Shown here: piece after piece, positions 1-8,279 of the stretch
How the letters are laid out: each line of letters opens with the position of its first letter
Numbering within the stretch: position 1 is the first letter of the stretch
Assembly: GCA_947505105.1 (NCBI GenBank)
Contig: CANNKG010000028.1
Span: forward strand, 1 to 39,956
Reading direction: 5' to 3'
DNA: 39,956 bases
Source of the DNA: Methylococcaceae bacterium
Lineage (GTDB): Bacteria > Pseudomonadota > Gammaproteobacteria > Methylococcales > Methylomonadaceae
Notes under the pieces: generated by a model
The model's input: the letters and a program-made list of their open reading frames with translations, nothing else
Told to the model about the DNA's origin: nothing
Databases searched by the model: none
Position numbers and translations under genes: made by a program

Positions 1-48
1 CTGGTATCTTAGTGCTTGGGTTAACTGATGGTAGTCTTTCAAGTTCAT
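1..48 (-). CDS. IS30-family transposase, N-terminal fragment (runs off the window)
   Basis: Sixteen codons are visible, starting at the ATG at 48 and reading MNLKDYHQLTQALRYQ. This is the typical opening of IS30 transposases, where a K-Q-L-T-x-x-x-R-Y-Q pattern precedes the helix-turn-helix. A weak GAGA ribosome-binding site lies just upstream. The catalytic DDE core is outside the window. It is cut by the window edge, not by mutation. The C-terminal fragment at the other end of the window has the same orientation and probably belongs to another copy of the same element. Confidence 0.75.
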   Translation of the reverse strand, partial: MNLKDYHQLTQALRYQ

Positions 49-148
49 TCTCGTCTTTAGTCGGATAGAAAAAAGCTTGGCACTATATCAGTTAGCCTTC
101 CTTAATATCCTATTATTGGCGATTGCACTTCGGAGTTGAATCCGCCAG
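1..148 (-). mobile_element. IS30-family insertion sequence, left-edge copy (5' end only)
   Basis: The terminal inverted sequence at 121-148 is a perfect 28-bp inverted match to 39808-39835. The first 26 bp (121-146) are the likely repeat proper and the last two bases may be target-site sequence. The outer tip points right, so the element lies to the left. Inside it, on the minus strand, begins a transposase N-terminus. Only the first part of the element is in the window. Confidence 0.85.
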
Positions 149-429
149 TATCAAAAAGACAACTTTATTGAATCAAAAATAAAGTGAGCATTGTATAAAT
201 GATAGCCCCAAAAAATCAATCTTGATCTAAATAGTTTGAGGCCACATACAGAATATGTGCAATCAGGTAGTTTCAATGACAAATTGAACGGTATTTTTGG
301 TATCAAAATCAAGTATTTTTCTGATTCAATCCTCCCCATAAACCCGATCACCACCGTATCAAACAATAACCACCTTCGGTGTCTAAAAGGACATACAGAA
401 ATTCGAGAGAACTTACCTCTGACCAAGTT
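149..429. other. 281-nt stretch with no gene seen
   Basis: This AT-rich stretch lies between the IS tip and the end of the PfkB gene. Short open frames exist on both strands, but none has a ribosome-binding site, a recognisable domain or a convincing composition. A short palindrome (CACATA...TATGTG, about 242-258) is the only structure noted. Confidence 0.5.
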
Positions 430-1374
430 TTAAAGGGACCGAATCACAACATGTTCGCTTATTTCAGACAGTTGAACCTGATCAAAACGCCCCGGTTCGA
501 TTGAAAATAAATTAGCGGTTGCGCAACTTAGCGCGAGTTTGATGCTTTCCAGTAATGTAAATTGGCGTAATTTTGCAACTGCCAACCCGCCCACCAGCGC
601 ATCGCCACACCCGATGGTCGTCACGATTTTGTGCGGCAAGTTATTTACATAGGCTTTTAGAATAATGTTGTTATCGGCAACAATTAATAGCCCTTGCGCC
701 CCTCTTGAAACAATCACCATTTCGCTGCCCAGTTTCAGTAAATCATAAGCGGCATGTACAATGTCCTGCTCTTGCAAGAGTGGGTTTCCGGCAAATTCTT
801 CAAGTTCGATTTGATTAGGTTTGACCAGATTGGGTCTGGCTTGTAGTCCCTGGCGAAAGCTTTCACCGCTGCTATCTAAAATGCTACTGGCTGATTTTCG
901 ATGTGCTAATTCAATTAATTCGGCATAAAAATCAGCAGGTGCGCCTGGAGGCAAACTTCCGGACAGAATCAAAATATCATCGGGTGCCAGAAGAGCTTCG
1001 ATTTGATTGTGTAACTGTTTGCAATATGCCGGCGTCACCGTGAAACCAGTCGTTCTAATATGTGTTTCTGCATGGCTTGATTGGTCAAAAATGGTCAGAT
1101 TAGTGCGGGTTTGACCACTCACCTGCACAAAATTAGTCAGTAACAATTGAGTTTGCAATCGGTTAAAGAGGCCGATGGATTGTTCACCAACAAAGCCGAG
1201 CACATGCACAGGACAATTTAAAGACTCAATGGTTCTAGCGACATTAACGCCCTTTCCAGAGGGAAACTGTTGGTTATGTGTTGCCAGCAGATTGCCTCCC
1301 AAAACGAGTTGATCGACTTCAATCACATAATCAACTGCAGTATTAGTGGTAACGGTAACGATTTTTGAGGCCAT
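430..1374 (-). CDS. PfkB-family hexose-phosphate kinase (1-phosphofructokinase-like)
   Basis: Soluble ribokinase-superfamily kinase of 314 aa, the usual length for FruK/LacC-type enzymes. Visible signatures are the sugar-binding G-G plus SGKGVN segment (residues 26-44), SGSLPPG (138-144, typical of the 1-phosphofructokinase/tagatose-6-phosphate kinase branch), KPNQIELEE (185-193), and the C-terminal TTIGCGDALVGG motif (252-263). In that motif Asp258 would be the catalytic base, and the usual GAGD anion hole is GCGD. Family knowledge says it phosphorylates a sugar phosphate with ATP; fructose 1-phosphate, fructose 6-phosphate or tagatose 6-phosphate are all possible. No PTS gene is adjacent, so fruK is not assigned. 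It is monocistronic, read towards the left IS copy. Confidence 0.85.
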   Translation of the reverse strand: MASKIVTVTTNTAVDYVIEVDQLVLGGNLLATHNQQFPSGKGVNVARTIESLNCPVHVLGFVGEQSIGLFNRLQTQLLLTNFVQVSGQTRTNLTIFDQSSHAETHIRTTGFTVTPAYCKQLHNQIEALLAPDDILILSGSLPPGAPADFYAELIELAHRKSASSILDSSGESFRQGLQARPNLVKPNQIELEEFAGNPLLQEQDIVHAAYDLLKLGSEMVIVSRGAQGLLIVADNNIILKAYVNNLPHKIVTTIGCGDALVGGLAVAKLRQFTLLESIKLALSCATANLFSIEPGRFDQVQLSEISEHVVIRSL

Positions 1375-1492
1375 AAAGGTGAACCGGCAAAAAAGTACAT
1401 TGTGGAGTTTAAGTTATAGCAAAACCACGCAATATTGCCAGTTCACGCTTAGGTAAATCGTTTAGGGTGCAACTTATTATTTAGCGAACAGC

Positions 1493-1639
1493 TTACTGAC
1501 CTTTTTTGTTTTTACGGATAGCATAGTAACCGACACCAATCGCTCCAACTACAAGCAGCAGCATCAGGATAGGATATTGATAAAACGAGTCAATAAATGA
1601 CCCCATGCCTTGAGAAGTGCTTCGATAATATGGGCCCAT
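1493..1639 (-). CDS. 48-aa single-pass membrane protein
   Basis: A short frame runs from the ATG at 1639 to TAA at 1493, preceded by a strong AAAGGGGA ribosome-binding site 6-8 nt upstream. The product begins MGPYYRSTSQGMGSF, then has one hydrophobic helix (roughly residues 22-40, rich in Leu/Val/Gly) and a basic tail ending KNKKGQ. The charge pattern predicts the N-terminus outside and the C-terminus in the cytoplasm. I do not recognise a family. It stands alone, between the PfkB gene and the divergent amidohydrolase gene. The good ribosome-binding site and the clean membrane-helix composition argue that it is real. Confidence 0.6.
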   Translation of the reverse strand: MGPYYRSTSQGMGSFIDSFYQYPILMLLLVVGAIGVGYYAIRKNKKGQ

Positions 1640-1852
1640 AATTTTCCCCTTTCAAGATAGTGGTTAATACGACAATTTGTCGAGCTTATCACGGAACTTA
1701 AACTTGTCCAGAAACCCAGCAAGTCTTTGGTATTTATTGCGACTACAGCGGAGAACGCGCCAAGTTTAGGTGGTCTATGTGAATGATAAAAGATGCGTAA
1801 TTTTTGCTAGACTTATCTAATCAGTTAGTAAAATATCAACCAGGAATAAGCC

Positions 1853-3088
1853 ATGGAAACGCCCACTAATTTTACCGCCTCTCGTATTGCGCGTCGTCGA
1901 TTTTTGAAATTGCTGACGCTTGGGCTTGTGACTGGCAGTTCTTCTGCATCGGCGTTGTTCAGATTAAGCAATGCTTGTCTTGATCCGCATGCGACGCCAA
2001 ACTCACCGCTTGAAGCTTCTGCCTGGCAGGGAATTGATCCTCAACAATGGTGGGATTGTCATACCCACATTGTCGGTTCGGGCGACGGTGGCAGCGGGAT
2101 CATCTTAAGTGATGAAATGCAAGCGCCGCTTCAGCATCCGATTCAAACTTTACAATATTGGGCCTATGTGAATGCCGCTTGTACCGGACATAGCGGTCAG
2201 GATGCAGCATTCGTCCATCGAATTCGCGCATTGCTCGAAAGCATGCCTAAGGGATGCAAGGCCATGTTATATGCTTTTGATCAAGCACATACACTTGGAG
2301 GAGAGCCCGATCACGCGAGTAGCGCATATTTTGTACCGAATGCTTATGCGCAATCGCTTGCCAAGTATTACCCGGATCGTTTTGAGTGGGTTGCCAGCAT
2401 TCATCCCTATCGGCGCGATTGTGTCTCGGTGCTAAAGCAAGCCGCTGAACAAGGCGCTCGAGCTGTCAAATGGTTACCGCCGGCAATGGGAATAGATCCG
2501 GCTTCCGCGGAATGCGATCGATTCTACAAAGCAATTGCTGAACTTAAGCTGCCGATTATTAGCCACGCCGGTGAAGAACGCGCTTTACATGGGGCCAGCC
2601 AGCCTGAATTCAGCAACCCTCTGCGCTTGCGTCGGGCCTTGGATATGGGGGTGCGCGTGGTCATTGCTCATTGCGCGACCTTGGGGTCGTTTGACGATCA
2701 AAACGGTCGAACAATCAGGAGTTTCGATTTATTTGGTCAGTTGATGGCTGAGTCGCAATGGCAAGGACTGTTGTTTGGTGATATTTCCGCGATTATCTTA
2801 CGCAATCGCGATCCGGAGGTTATCAAAACCCTGCTGACCGAAACCGCTTGGCATGATCGCTTGCTCAACGGCTCCGACTATCCATTGACCGGCGTGTTAC
2901 CGTTAATCTCGGTGCGTAAATGGGTCGATGCCGGAATTCTTGCTGAAGAAGCGATTGCACCATTAGTCGTATTACAGGATTATCATCCGTTCCGTTTCGA
3001 TTTTGTGTTGAAGCGTAGTCTGAATTGGCAAGGCAAACGCTTTGCTGCCCGAGTGTTTGAAACACGGCGCTTTTTTGAGGCCAAGTAA
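1853..3088 (+). CDS. Tat-exported amidohydrolase-family metal-dependent hydrolase
   Basis: The 411-aa protein begins with a twin-arginine signal (S-R-I-A-RRRFLKLL at residues 10-21) and a hydrophobic stretch, so it is probably folded and loaded with metal in the cytoplasm and exported to the periplasm. The mature part looks like the amidohydrolase-2 TIM barrel: DCHTH (68-72) gives the first HxH metal pair, Lys206 lies in GARAVKWLPP, His238 in IISHAGE, His273 in VIAHCAT, and Asp342 in LLNGSDYP. Substrate is unknown; family members are hydrolases or decarboxylases. An AGGAATAAGCC ribosome-binding region precedes the ATG. The gene stands alone and is followed by large stem-loops. Confidence 0.75.
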   Translation: METPTNFTASRIARRRFLKLLTLGLVTGSSSASALFRLSNACLDPHATPNSPLEASAWQGIDPQQWWDCHTHIVGSGDGGSGIILSDEMQAPLQHPIQTLQYWAYVNAACTGHSGQDAAFVHRIRALLESMPKGCKAMLYAFDQAHTLGGEPDHASSAYFVPNAYAQSLAKYYPDRFEWVASIHPYRRDCVSVLKQAAEQGARAVKWLPPAMGIDPASAECDRFYKAIAELKLPIISHAGEERALHGASQPEFSNPLRLRRALDMGVRVVIAHCATLGSFDDQNGRTIRSFDLFGQLMAESQWQGLLFGDISAIILRNRDPEVIKTLLTETAWHDRLLNGSDYPLTGVLPLISVRKWVDAGILAEEAIAPLVVLQDYHPFRFDFVLKRSLNWQGKRFAARVFETRRFFEAK

Positions 3089-3101
3089 ACTTGCGTTTGG
3101 C

Positions 3102-3163
3102 AAGCTTCCTCCGCAATTCTCAATTTGAAGCCAAACTGTCCAAATTGAGAATTGCGGAAGCTT
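3102..3163. terminator. long stem-loop after the amidohydrolase gene
   Basis: Perfect 17-nt arms at 3111-3127 and 3141-3157 enclose a 13-nt loop. The stem extends by pairing AAGCTT (3102-3107) with AAGCTT (3158-3163), leaving a 3-nt bulge. A short CCTTTTG follows. The hairpin is very stable but the T-run is short, so it may be a terminator or a dispersed palindromic repeat. Confidence 0.5.
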
Positions 3164-3215
3164 CCTTTTGTCGCTACCGGTTTCACATAATTCGGAGTAG
3201 AATTTTTCCTTTACC

Positions 3216-3239
3216 CCGAATCGATATTCGGAATTTTTT
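3216..3239 (+). terminator. short intrinsic terminator or attenuator-like hairpin
   Basis: CCGAAT (3216-3221) and ATTCGG (3226-3231) form a 6-bp stem with a CGAT loop, followed by AATTTTTT. It lies 24 nt before the start of the Cys-rich protein gene, so it could end amidohydrolase transcription or attenuate the DUF1289/dhaL transcript. Confidence 0.45.
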
Positions 3240-3262
3240 CTAAAGTTTAAATGAGGTGGTGT

Positions 3263-3475
3263 ATGAAATTTAATCCCTGTGTTTCAAAAGGTCGCTGTAC
3301 AGAAGACGGTACCCATTGCAAAGGCTGCGGCAGGTCGCATAGAGAAATTGCCGAAACCAAACAAGTGGTCATGCAGGTTGTGAAGTTTGCCCATAAAATG
3401 GGTTATGAGAATATTGAAGATTTTGCCGATTTTATTGGTAAAACAGTGCTTAAAAAGTTACAAGCTACGCTGTAA
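3263..3475 (+). CDS. small Cys-rich protein, DUF1289-like
   Basis: The 70-aa product has a Cys cluster near its N-terminus (NPCVSKGRC, THCKGCGR), with spacing C-x5-C-x6-C-x2-C followed by S-H-R-E-I. This resembles the short DUF1289 proteins, which carry a C-x-G-C-G-R-T-x-x-E-I motif and are presumed metal or Fe-S binding. I chose the ATG at 3263 because AGGTGG lies at the right distance before it. The in-frame ATG 12 nt upstream at 3251 overlaps that site. Only 23 nt separate it from dhaL, so the two are probably cotranscribed. Function unknown. Confidence 0.7.
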   Translation: MKFNPCVSKGRCTEDGTHCKGCGRSHREIAETKQVVMQVVKFAHKMGYENIEDFADFIGKTVLKKLQATL

Positions 3476-3498
3476 TTAACCCTGAGGAGTCGTTCACC

Positions 3499-4134
3499 AT
3501 GTCTTTTACCCCTGTTTTGTTACCGGAAATCCTGCAAGCCATTGCTGCTGTGATCGAAAGTAATGCCGAAGAAGTGACAGCACTCGATCAAGCGATCGGT
3601 GACGGCGATCATGTGTTTAATTTGCAGCGAGGACTGAATGCCTTGCTGCCGTTGGCAGAAACCTTGGCACAAATGGAGTGGAGCGCGGCATGGCAAAAAA
3701 TCGGCATGACCATGATGTCTACAGTAGGCGGCGCTTCAGGCTCGCTTTATGGCACCTTGTTTCTGGCGATGAGTAAAGCTGCTACGAGTCAGCCCGCAAC
3801 CTTGGCTGGTTTTGCAGAGATTTTTAACGCTAGCGTCGAGGCGGTTAAACATCGAGGTAAAGCCGAACTGGGCGAAAAAACCATGCTTGATGTATTTATC
3901 CCGGTTGCCCAGTGTTTAAGACAAACCGCCGAAGACGGAACAGCTTTAGCAAAGGCACTAGAACAGGTTAATCAAGTAGCGCTAGCAGGAATGGAATCGA
4001 CTCGCGATATGCTGGCAACCAAAGGCCGCGGCTCGTTTCTTGACGAGCGCAGCCGGGGACATATTGATGCCGGGGCCAAAACCGGACAATTAATGATTTC
4101 TGCGATTATTGCGGTGTTGTTAAAGCATTTGTAA
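3499..4134 (+). CDS. dhaL: dihydroxyacetone kinase ADP-binding subunit DhaL
   Basis: The 211-aa protein is the usual length for DhaL. It has the Mg-nucleotide signature L-D-x4-GDGDH (Asp30, Asp35, Asp37, His38) and GGASGSLYG (77-85), and ends with the expected AGAKTGQ region. The usual G-x-N-M after the histidine is V-F-N-L here. DhaL carries the nucleotide that phosphorylates ketose bound covalently to DhaK. The partner dhaK lies 2.8 kb away on the other strand instead of adjacent, and no DhaM-type PTS protein is seen. ATP exchange as in ATP-dependent enzymes is therefore more likely than PTS phosphorylation. A GAGGAG ribosome-binding site precedes the ATG. Confidence 0.88.
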   Translation: MSFTPVLLPEILQAIAAVIESNAEEVTALDQAIGDGDHVFNLQRGLNALLPLAETLAQMEWSAAWQKIGMTMMSTVGGASGSLYGTLFLAMSKAATSQPATLAGFAEIFNASVEAVKHRGKAELGEKTMLDVFIPVAQCLRQTAEDGTALAKALEQVNQVALAGMESTRDMLATKGRGSFLDERSRGHIDAGAKTGQLMISAIIAVLLKHL

Positions 4135-4155
4135 GTCCATTTCGCCTTGAGTTGC

Positions 4156-4179
4156 GCGGATCGTTATTCAGCGATCCGC
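4156..4179. terminator. stem-loop between convergent dhaL and rhlE
   Basis: GCGGATCG (4156-4163) and CGATCCGC (4172-4179) form a perfect 8-bp GC-rich stem with an 8-nt loop. No clear T-run follows on either strand. Its place between two converging genes suggests a shared transcription end. Confidence 0.45.
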
Positions 4180-4189
4180 CCGTAAGGCA

Positions 4190-5320
4190 TCAAAATCCGC
4201 TAATCTGCTGCCGAGGTATTTTGGAGCCGAGCAGTTTTTCAACCAATTTCAAAGCCGAATATTCATCTTCCGAAACCAGCGAGACTGCCTGACCATTGAG
4301 TCCAGCGCGTCCGGTGCGACCGATACGATGAACGTAATCGCTCGATGAGCGCGGGAGTTCGAAATTAACCACATGGGGTAATTGGGCGATATCGATGCCG
4401 CGCGCGGCGACATCAGTGGCAACCAATACCCGAATCTCACCGGCCTTAAAACCCGCTAAAGCACTAGTTCTGGCCCCCTGGCTTTTATTGCCGTGAATCG
4501 CGGCGGCTTTAATCTGGGCGGTGTTGAGTTTTTCAGTCAGCCGGTTCGCGCCATGTTTGGTACTGGTAAATACCAGCACTTGTTGCCAATCGTTGCTTTT
4601 GACCAAATGGGTCAATAGCGCAGTTTTGGCGGTTTTATTGACGGTATAGACAATCTGTTCAACAGTATCTGCGGCAGCATTTTCGGCCGCGACCTCAACA
4701 GTCACCGGATTGACTAATAATCCTTCAGTCAGTTTGCGAATTTCAGCCGAAAACGTTGCTGAAAATAACAAGTTTTGGCGTTTTTTCGGCAGCAATGCCA
4801 AAATTTTATGCAAGTCTTTGCTAAAGCCCATATCGAGCATACGATCAGCTTCATCGAGCACTAAAATCTCGACATTGTTGAGTTTGACCGCGTTCTGGCT
4901 GACTAAATCGAGCAAACGTCCGGGCGTTGCCGTTAAAATATCGACCCCGCCGCGTAAGCGCATCATCTGCGGATTGATTTTAACCCCGCCGAACACAACC
5001 TCCGATTTTAAGCGCGGCGCTAAATGCTGGCCGTATTTAACGACAGATTCGCCGACTTGGGCCGCAAGTTCACGGGTTGGCGTCAGGATTAACGCGCGCA
5101 CCGGTCGATTGCGCTCAATCACTTTTTGCGAAAGACGCTGCAAGATCGGTAAGGTAAAGCCGGCGGTTTTGCCGGTACCGGTTTGGGCCGCGGCCAGTAA
5201 ATCACGTCCACTTAACACTGCTGGAATGGCTTTTATTTGAATCGGGGTCGGCGTTTGATAGCCGGAATCGGTGACGGCAGCGATTAAAGGCGCTGCTAAA
5301 CCTAAGGTCGAAAATGGCAT
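4190..5320 (-). CDS. rhlE: DEAD-box RNA helicase, RhlE type
   Basis: A complete DEAD-box core of 376 aa with almost no C-terminal extension. Motifs in order: Q motif around PTPIQ (24-28), [10 protein letters not shown] (43-52), PTRELA (80-85), TPGR (131-134), DEAD (155-158), SAT (186-188), and HRIGRTGR (330-337). The order and sequence fit the RhlE branch, which unwinds RNA in ribosome assembly and RNA decay. The protein ends soon after the RecA-like C domain, so it lacks the long basic tail that many RhlE proteins have. It is monocistronic and convergent with dhaL. Confidence 0.92.
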   Translation of the reverse strand: MPFSTLGLAAPLIAAVTDSGYQTPTPIQIKAIPAVLSGRDLLAAAQTGTGKTAGFTLPILQRLSQKVIERNRPVRALILTPTRELAAQVGESVVKYGQHLAPRLKSEVVFGGVKINPQMMRLRGGVDILTATPGRLLDLVSQNAVKLNNVEILVLDEADRMLDMGFSKDLHKILALLPKKRQNLLFSATFSAEIRKLTEGLLVNPVTVEVAAENAAADTVEQIVYTVNKTAKTALLTHLVKSNDWQQVLVFTSTKHGANRLTEKLNTAQIKAAAIHGNKSQGARTSALAGFKAGEIRVLVATDVAARGIDIAQLPHVVNFELPRSSSDYVHRIGRTGRAGLNGQAVSLVSEDEYSALKLVEKLLGSKIPRQQISGF

Positions 5321-5638
5321 GTAAATCTCAATGAGGAAAAAAAGGAAGTGGCGCTGTTGGTTATAAAAATGTCGGTATTGGCCACGTTACCGACCTTTCA
5401 AAAGGCTGTACCCGCTTCGCTGGATATTTATGCGGAACGGGGTATTATCGTTTTTGCTAAATTTTTCAATATTATAGCTTAAATATTGAATTTGAGGGGA
5501 GTAATTAAGTATTAAGTCATTTAACAACAATTGTGGGCGGGGCTTTTAGCCGCGATCTGGTGTACTGGAAAACGCATCACTCGCGAACGATGCGCCTCCT
5601 GGCGTCGGCACATCCTATATCATTATTTTATATATATT
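5321..5638. other. 318-nt intergenic region: rhlE leader plus palindromic repeat
   Basis: The rhlE leader contains a 7-bp hairpin (GTCGGTA 5371-5377 with TACCGAC 5388-5394). A TATAAT-like -10 candidate reads on the minus strand at 5471-5476, inside a CAATATT...AATATTG palindrome, but no good -35 is visible. A palindromic unit at 5533-5615 has arms CGCATC 5573-5578 and GATGCG 5589-5594, and shares the core CGCATCA-C/T-TCGCGA with the hairpin at 6861-6897. No gene is seen. Confidence 0.45.
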
Positions 5639-6096
5639 TTATTGAGTTTTATCATCCTCCGATAAGCTATTTTGATACTTGTGTTGATAATACGCCGGTA
5701 GCAGAGTCACGGTTAAGACGATGATGGTAAACGTGCCGTAATAAATAAAACCGGCACCAAGACCTAAAAACGATGGAGTAATGCTCGTCAGTATCGACAA
5801 CAACACTTGAAAAATCACTGCGGCACAGTGCCAAAACAATTGATAATTTTCATAAAAACGGTCACTTCGAAAACATTTTTAACATATAACGGCAAAGTTA
5901 TAAACATCGCTAACAGCAAGGCATACCATAGGCTGGATAACACGATCCGCGTTGAGTCGGATAACCTGATGGGTTCATGCGGAAATGCGATCCATTCATA
6001 GGGAGCAATCGGAAATTCAAGACGACAAGCCGTTAAGCTACTGTTGATCACCACCATGATAATGATGCGATAGTGAAAACACCTATTGTTGGTCAT
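5639..6096 (-). pseudogene. small multi-pass membrane protein, frameshifted (downstream paralog)
   Basis: Two overlapping frames together give one protein of about 152 aa if one base is restored in the four-base homopolymer at 5833-5836. The first frame (from ATG 6096) carries LEFPIAP, then STRIVLSSLWYALLLAMF and VFEVT. The second frame resumes at CFWHCAAVIF, continues with further membrane segments and ends YQHKYQN followed by a polar tail. The same order of features is found in the gene just upstream, so they are paralogs. The start ATG overlaps the TAA of the upstream gene's restored frame (TAATG), which supports this start and translational coupling. Family not recognised. The break could be real decay or a homopolymer sequencing error. 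Confidence 0.65.
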
Positions 6097-6660
6097 TATT
6101 TGGCCTGTTTTGATGGGTGAATAGTCGGACGATTTTTACCACGATGCTGGAAAACCGCCGGCCCCACGGTAAAAAACACAATAAAGGCAAAGCCCGTGCA
6201 ATAATAAATTATGAATTGATAAAAAGGTGAAGAGGAAACGGGGGGACTAAATAAATATAAATTAAAGAGCATCCCAAATTAAAGATAAAAACACCAATGC
6301 GCCAACACACCAAAATTTTTTGTATTCCAAATAAAACTGGGTATTTTCAAAGCACTTATTAAAATAAAACGGAACCGTCGCAAACATTGCGATAAATAGA
6401 AGATAATAAACTACCGAAAAGATTATTCTTGTGGGATTAGGCAAAAAAAATAGATTTTGGAAGATACCAAAAGAGTCCAAATCTTCAATTGGAAACTCAA
6501 AAAATGATGCCTTATCTAAACCCCAATATTTTGGTAAATAGATCGGACCCAACGCAAATACACCAATGACCAATAATGAAATAAGCCAAGTTATCACTAA
6601 CACTATGGTGAGCGAAATAGTTCGAGCAGAGGAGCGGTTGCAAGCATCAGTCATCATCAT
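6096..6660 (-). pseudogene. small multi-pass membrane protein, frameshifted (upstream paralog)
   Basis: The first frame (ATG 6660) encodes a hydrophobic helix (about 16-40), FFEFPIEDLDSF, PTRIIFSVVYYLLFIAMF and CFENT, and stops early at FLSLIWDAL (6262). If one G of the GGG at 6273-6275 (minus strand) is removed, the frame continues through LFNLYLFSPP and a fourth membrane segment to PAVFQHRGKN, and ends in a TAA at 6096-6098 that overlaps the next ATG. The restored product is about 187 aa. It shares TRI-x-x-S-x-x-Y-x-LL-x-AMF with its neighbour. Needing a deletion here and an insertion there shows the two breaks are independent. Function unknown. Confidence 0.65.
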
Positions 6661-6860
6661 TTTCCACAGAATTGATTAACATTGAACAACCACATTGCGT
6701 TCAATCGAAAGCAATGTGGCGAGTGTAATAAAAATTTTAAATTCTCAAGACCTGGGTTTAAACACAGTGGGTTGTTTTATCGTTAACGAATAGGTGTAAA
6801 CGCCTGGAACGTTGAGGTTTTCCTGCTGCAAACTACCGGTCAGAGAGATAGGATGTGCTG

Positions 6861-6902
6861 AACGGAGGGAAGCGCATCATTCGCGATACCCTCCGTTTTT
6901 TT
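6861..6902 (+). terminator. strong hairpin with T-run, also a palindromic repeat
   Basis: AACGGAGGG (6861-6869) and CCCTCCGTT (6889-6897) form a 9-bp stem, followed on the plus strand by seven Ts (6896-6902). The loop holds CGCATCATTCGCGA, nearly the same as a segment at 5573-5586. No plus-strand gene lies upstream, so it may be a mobile palindromic repeat that also stops antisense transcription into dhaK. The surrounding 6661-6956 has no gene, only another 9-bp hairpin (CCACATTGC 6690-6698 with 6711-6719). Confidence 0.55.
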
Positions 6903-6956
6903 GTACACGTTAATAAATTTTCACTCCTAAACGCTGACGCAGCCAAAAAACCGGCT

Positions 6957-7946
6957 TTAACACCCCCAACGCAATGCCGCCGTATGCACTGGCGCATCCC
7001 AGAGTTCGAGCATTTCCGCATCAAGCAAGCTCAGCGTAATGGAGCAACCCGCCATGTCGAGCGAGGTGGTGTAATTGCCTACCAAGGATCGGCATAGCTT
7101 GACGCCGCGTTGTTCCCAATATTGAGCCGCCAACTGATAAATCAAATGCAATTCGAGGAGCGGTGTTCCACCGAAGCCGTTAATATGCAGCAAAGCAGTT
7201 TGACCAAGGGCGGGCTTGAGTTCATCCTGAATAATATCGGCAATATGCTCAACGATTTCACTCGCATGTGTTAAGGGCAGGGTCGAGCGACCGCGTTCGC
7301 CGTGAATGCCGACGCCCATTTCCATTTCGTTTTCGGCAAGCGTAAAGGTTGGTTTGCCGAGTGCCGGAACTGTGCAACTGGTGAGCGCGACGCCCATTGA
7401 GGCAGTATTTTGATTGACGCGCTCACCGAGCGCTTGGCAGGCCATTAAATCGTAGCCGCGCTCGGCTGCTGCGCCGACGATTTTTTCAACGATCAAAGTG
7501 CCGGCGACACCGCGTCTCCCGGTGCTGTGATCTTTGGCTAACGAAACGTCATCATTGACTAGCACCGTGGCATTTGGGCAGTCGAGCATTTCGGCGGCGA
7601 TTTCAAAGTTCATCACGTCGCCAGCATAATTTTTAACGATAAACAACACGCCGCCACCGCTTTCAACGGTTTGCGCAGCAGTCAACATTTGATCGGGTGT
7701 AGGTGAGGTGAAAATCTGGCCGGGGCAAGCAGCATCGAGCATTCCAGTCCCGACGAAACCGCAGTGGAGCGGTTCATGGCCTGAGCCGCCGCCGGAAATC
7801 AGCGCGACTTTACCGCTCGGGGTCGGCTTGACGCGGCTGATAATGTGAGGATCGGCGTTGTAGTTGACAATATCGGCATGCGCTTTGGCGAAGCCTTGTA
7901 AACTTTCTTCAAGCAGGCTATCGATGTTATTTATGAATTTTTTCAT
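6957..7946 (-). CDS. dhaK: dihydroxyacetone kinase substrate-binding subunit DhaK
   Basis: The 329-aa length is normal for DhaK. Motifs seen: GGGSGHEP (52-59, with His57), KNYAGD (105-110, with Asp110), and GIHGERG (213-219), in which His215 would form the hemiaminal with dihydroxyacetone. It works with DhaL to make dihydroxyacetone phosphate; related kinases also act on erythrulose or glyceraldehyde-type substrates, so the substrate is inferred. The gene is monocistronic with a GAGGA ribosome-binding site, and is separated from dhaL by rhlE and two membrane-protein genes. In many bacteria the two are adjacent. Confidence 0.9.
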   Translation of the reverse strand: MKKFINNIDSLLEESLQGFAKAHADIVNYNADPHIISRVKPTPSGKVALISGGGSGHEPLHCGFVGTGMLDAACPGQIFTSPTPDQMLTAAQTVESGGGVLFIVKNYAGDVMNFEIAAEMLDCPNATVLVNDDVSLAKDHSTGRRGVAGTLIVEKIVGAAAERGYDLMACQALGERVNQNTASMGVALTSCTVPALGKPTFTLAENEMEMGVGIHGERGRSTLPLTHASEIVEHIADIIQDELKPALGQTALLHINGFGGTPLLELHLIYQLAAQYWEQRGVKLCRSLVGNYTTSLDMAGCSITLSLLDAEMLELWDAPVHTAALRWGC

Positions 7947-8279
7947 GAACTGTTTGTCCTCGGTGGTGGATTATCGTGATAGGGAGGCCGTCCGGGAATG
8001 GAGCGCTTAGGGTCGAGAATTGCTCAAAACCCAGTATCGCAACCTTGATTGGTTGCGTCAAGCCTGTCAAAGTAAAATGAATGCGGTTATGCAAGCTTAT
8101 GTTATTTGATGAAGTTTGGCGTTAATTTTTTGAAAAATGTGCGCTATGCTCTATTCTATGAAGCACAATTTCTTTTTTGTGATTGGGTGAAGAGGATAGT
8201 GGTTCTTTGCTTTAATATCCTGCGGGCCCCCTTTCAATTTCTTAAATAACGCTAAAAAGCCAATAACTTAAGCTGATGC
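7947..8279. promoter_or_regulatory. 333-nt divergent control region of dhaK and the eight-gene operon
   Basis: No gene is seen. A perfect 7-bp inverted repeat (CGCAACC 8038-8044 with GGTTGCG 8051-8057) lies about 92 nt upstream of dhaK and could be an operator or leader hairpin. On the plus side an AT-rich tract around 8120-8160 contains TTGAAA with only a poor -10 at suitable spacing, so I do not assign a promoter with confidence. No close ribosome-binding site stands before 8280. Confidence 0.35.

Noticed and set aside
236-433. 65-aa open frame before the PfkB gene end
   Set aside because: No ribosome-binding site, no recognisable features, and it overlaps the 3' end of the PfkB gene on the other strand.
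4710-5240. 176-aa open frame antisense to rhlE
   Set aside because: It is the reverse shadow of a strongly conserved helicase coding region, with no motif or ribosome-binding site of its own.
5639-6660. A shared programmed frameshift in both membrane-protein genes
   Set aside because: The two genes need opposite corrections at different positions, so one common recoding signal does not explain them.
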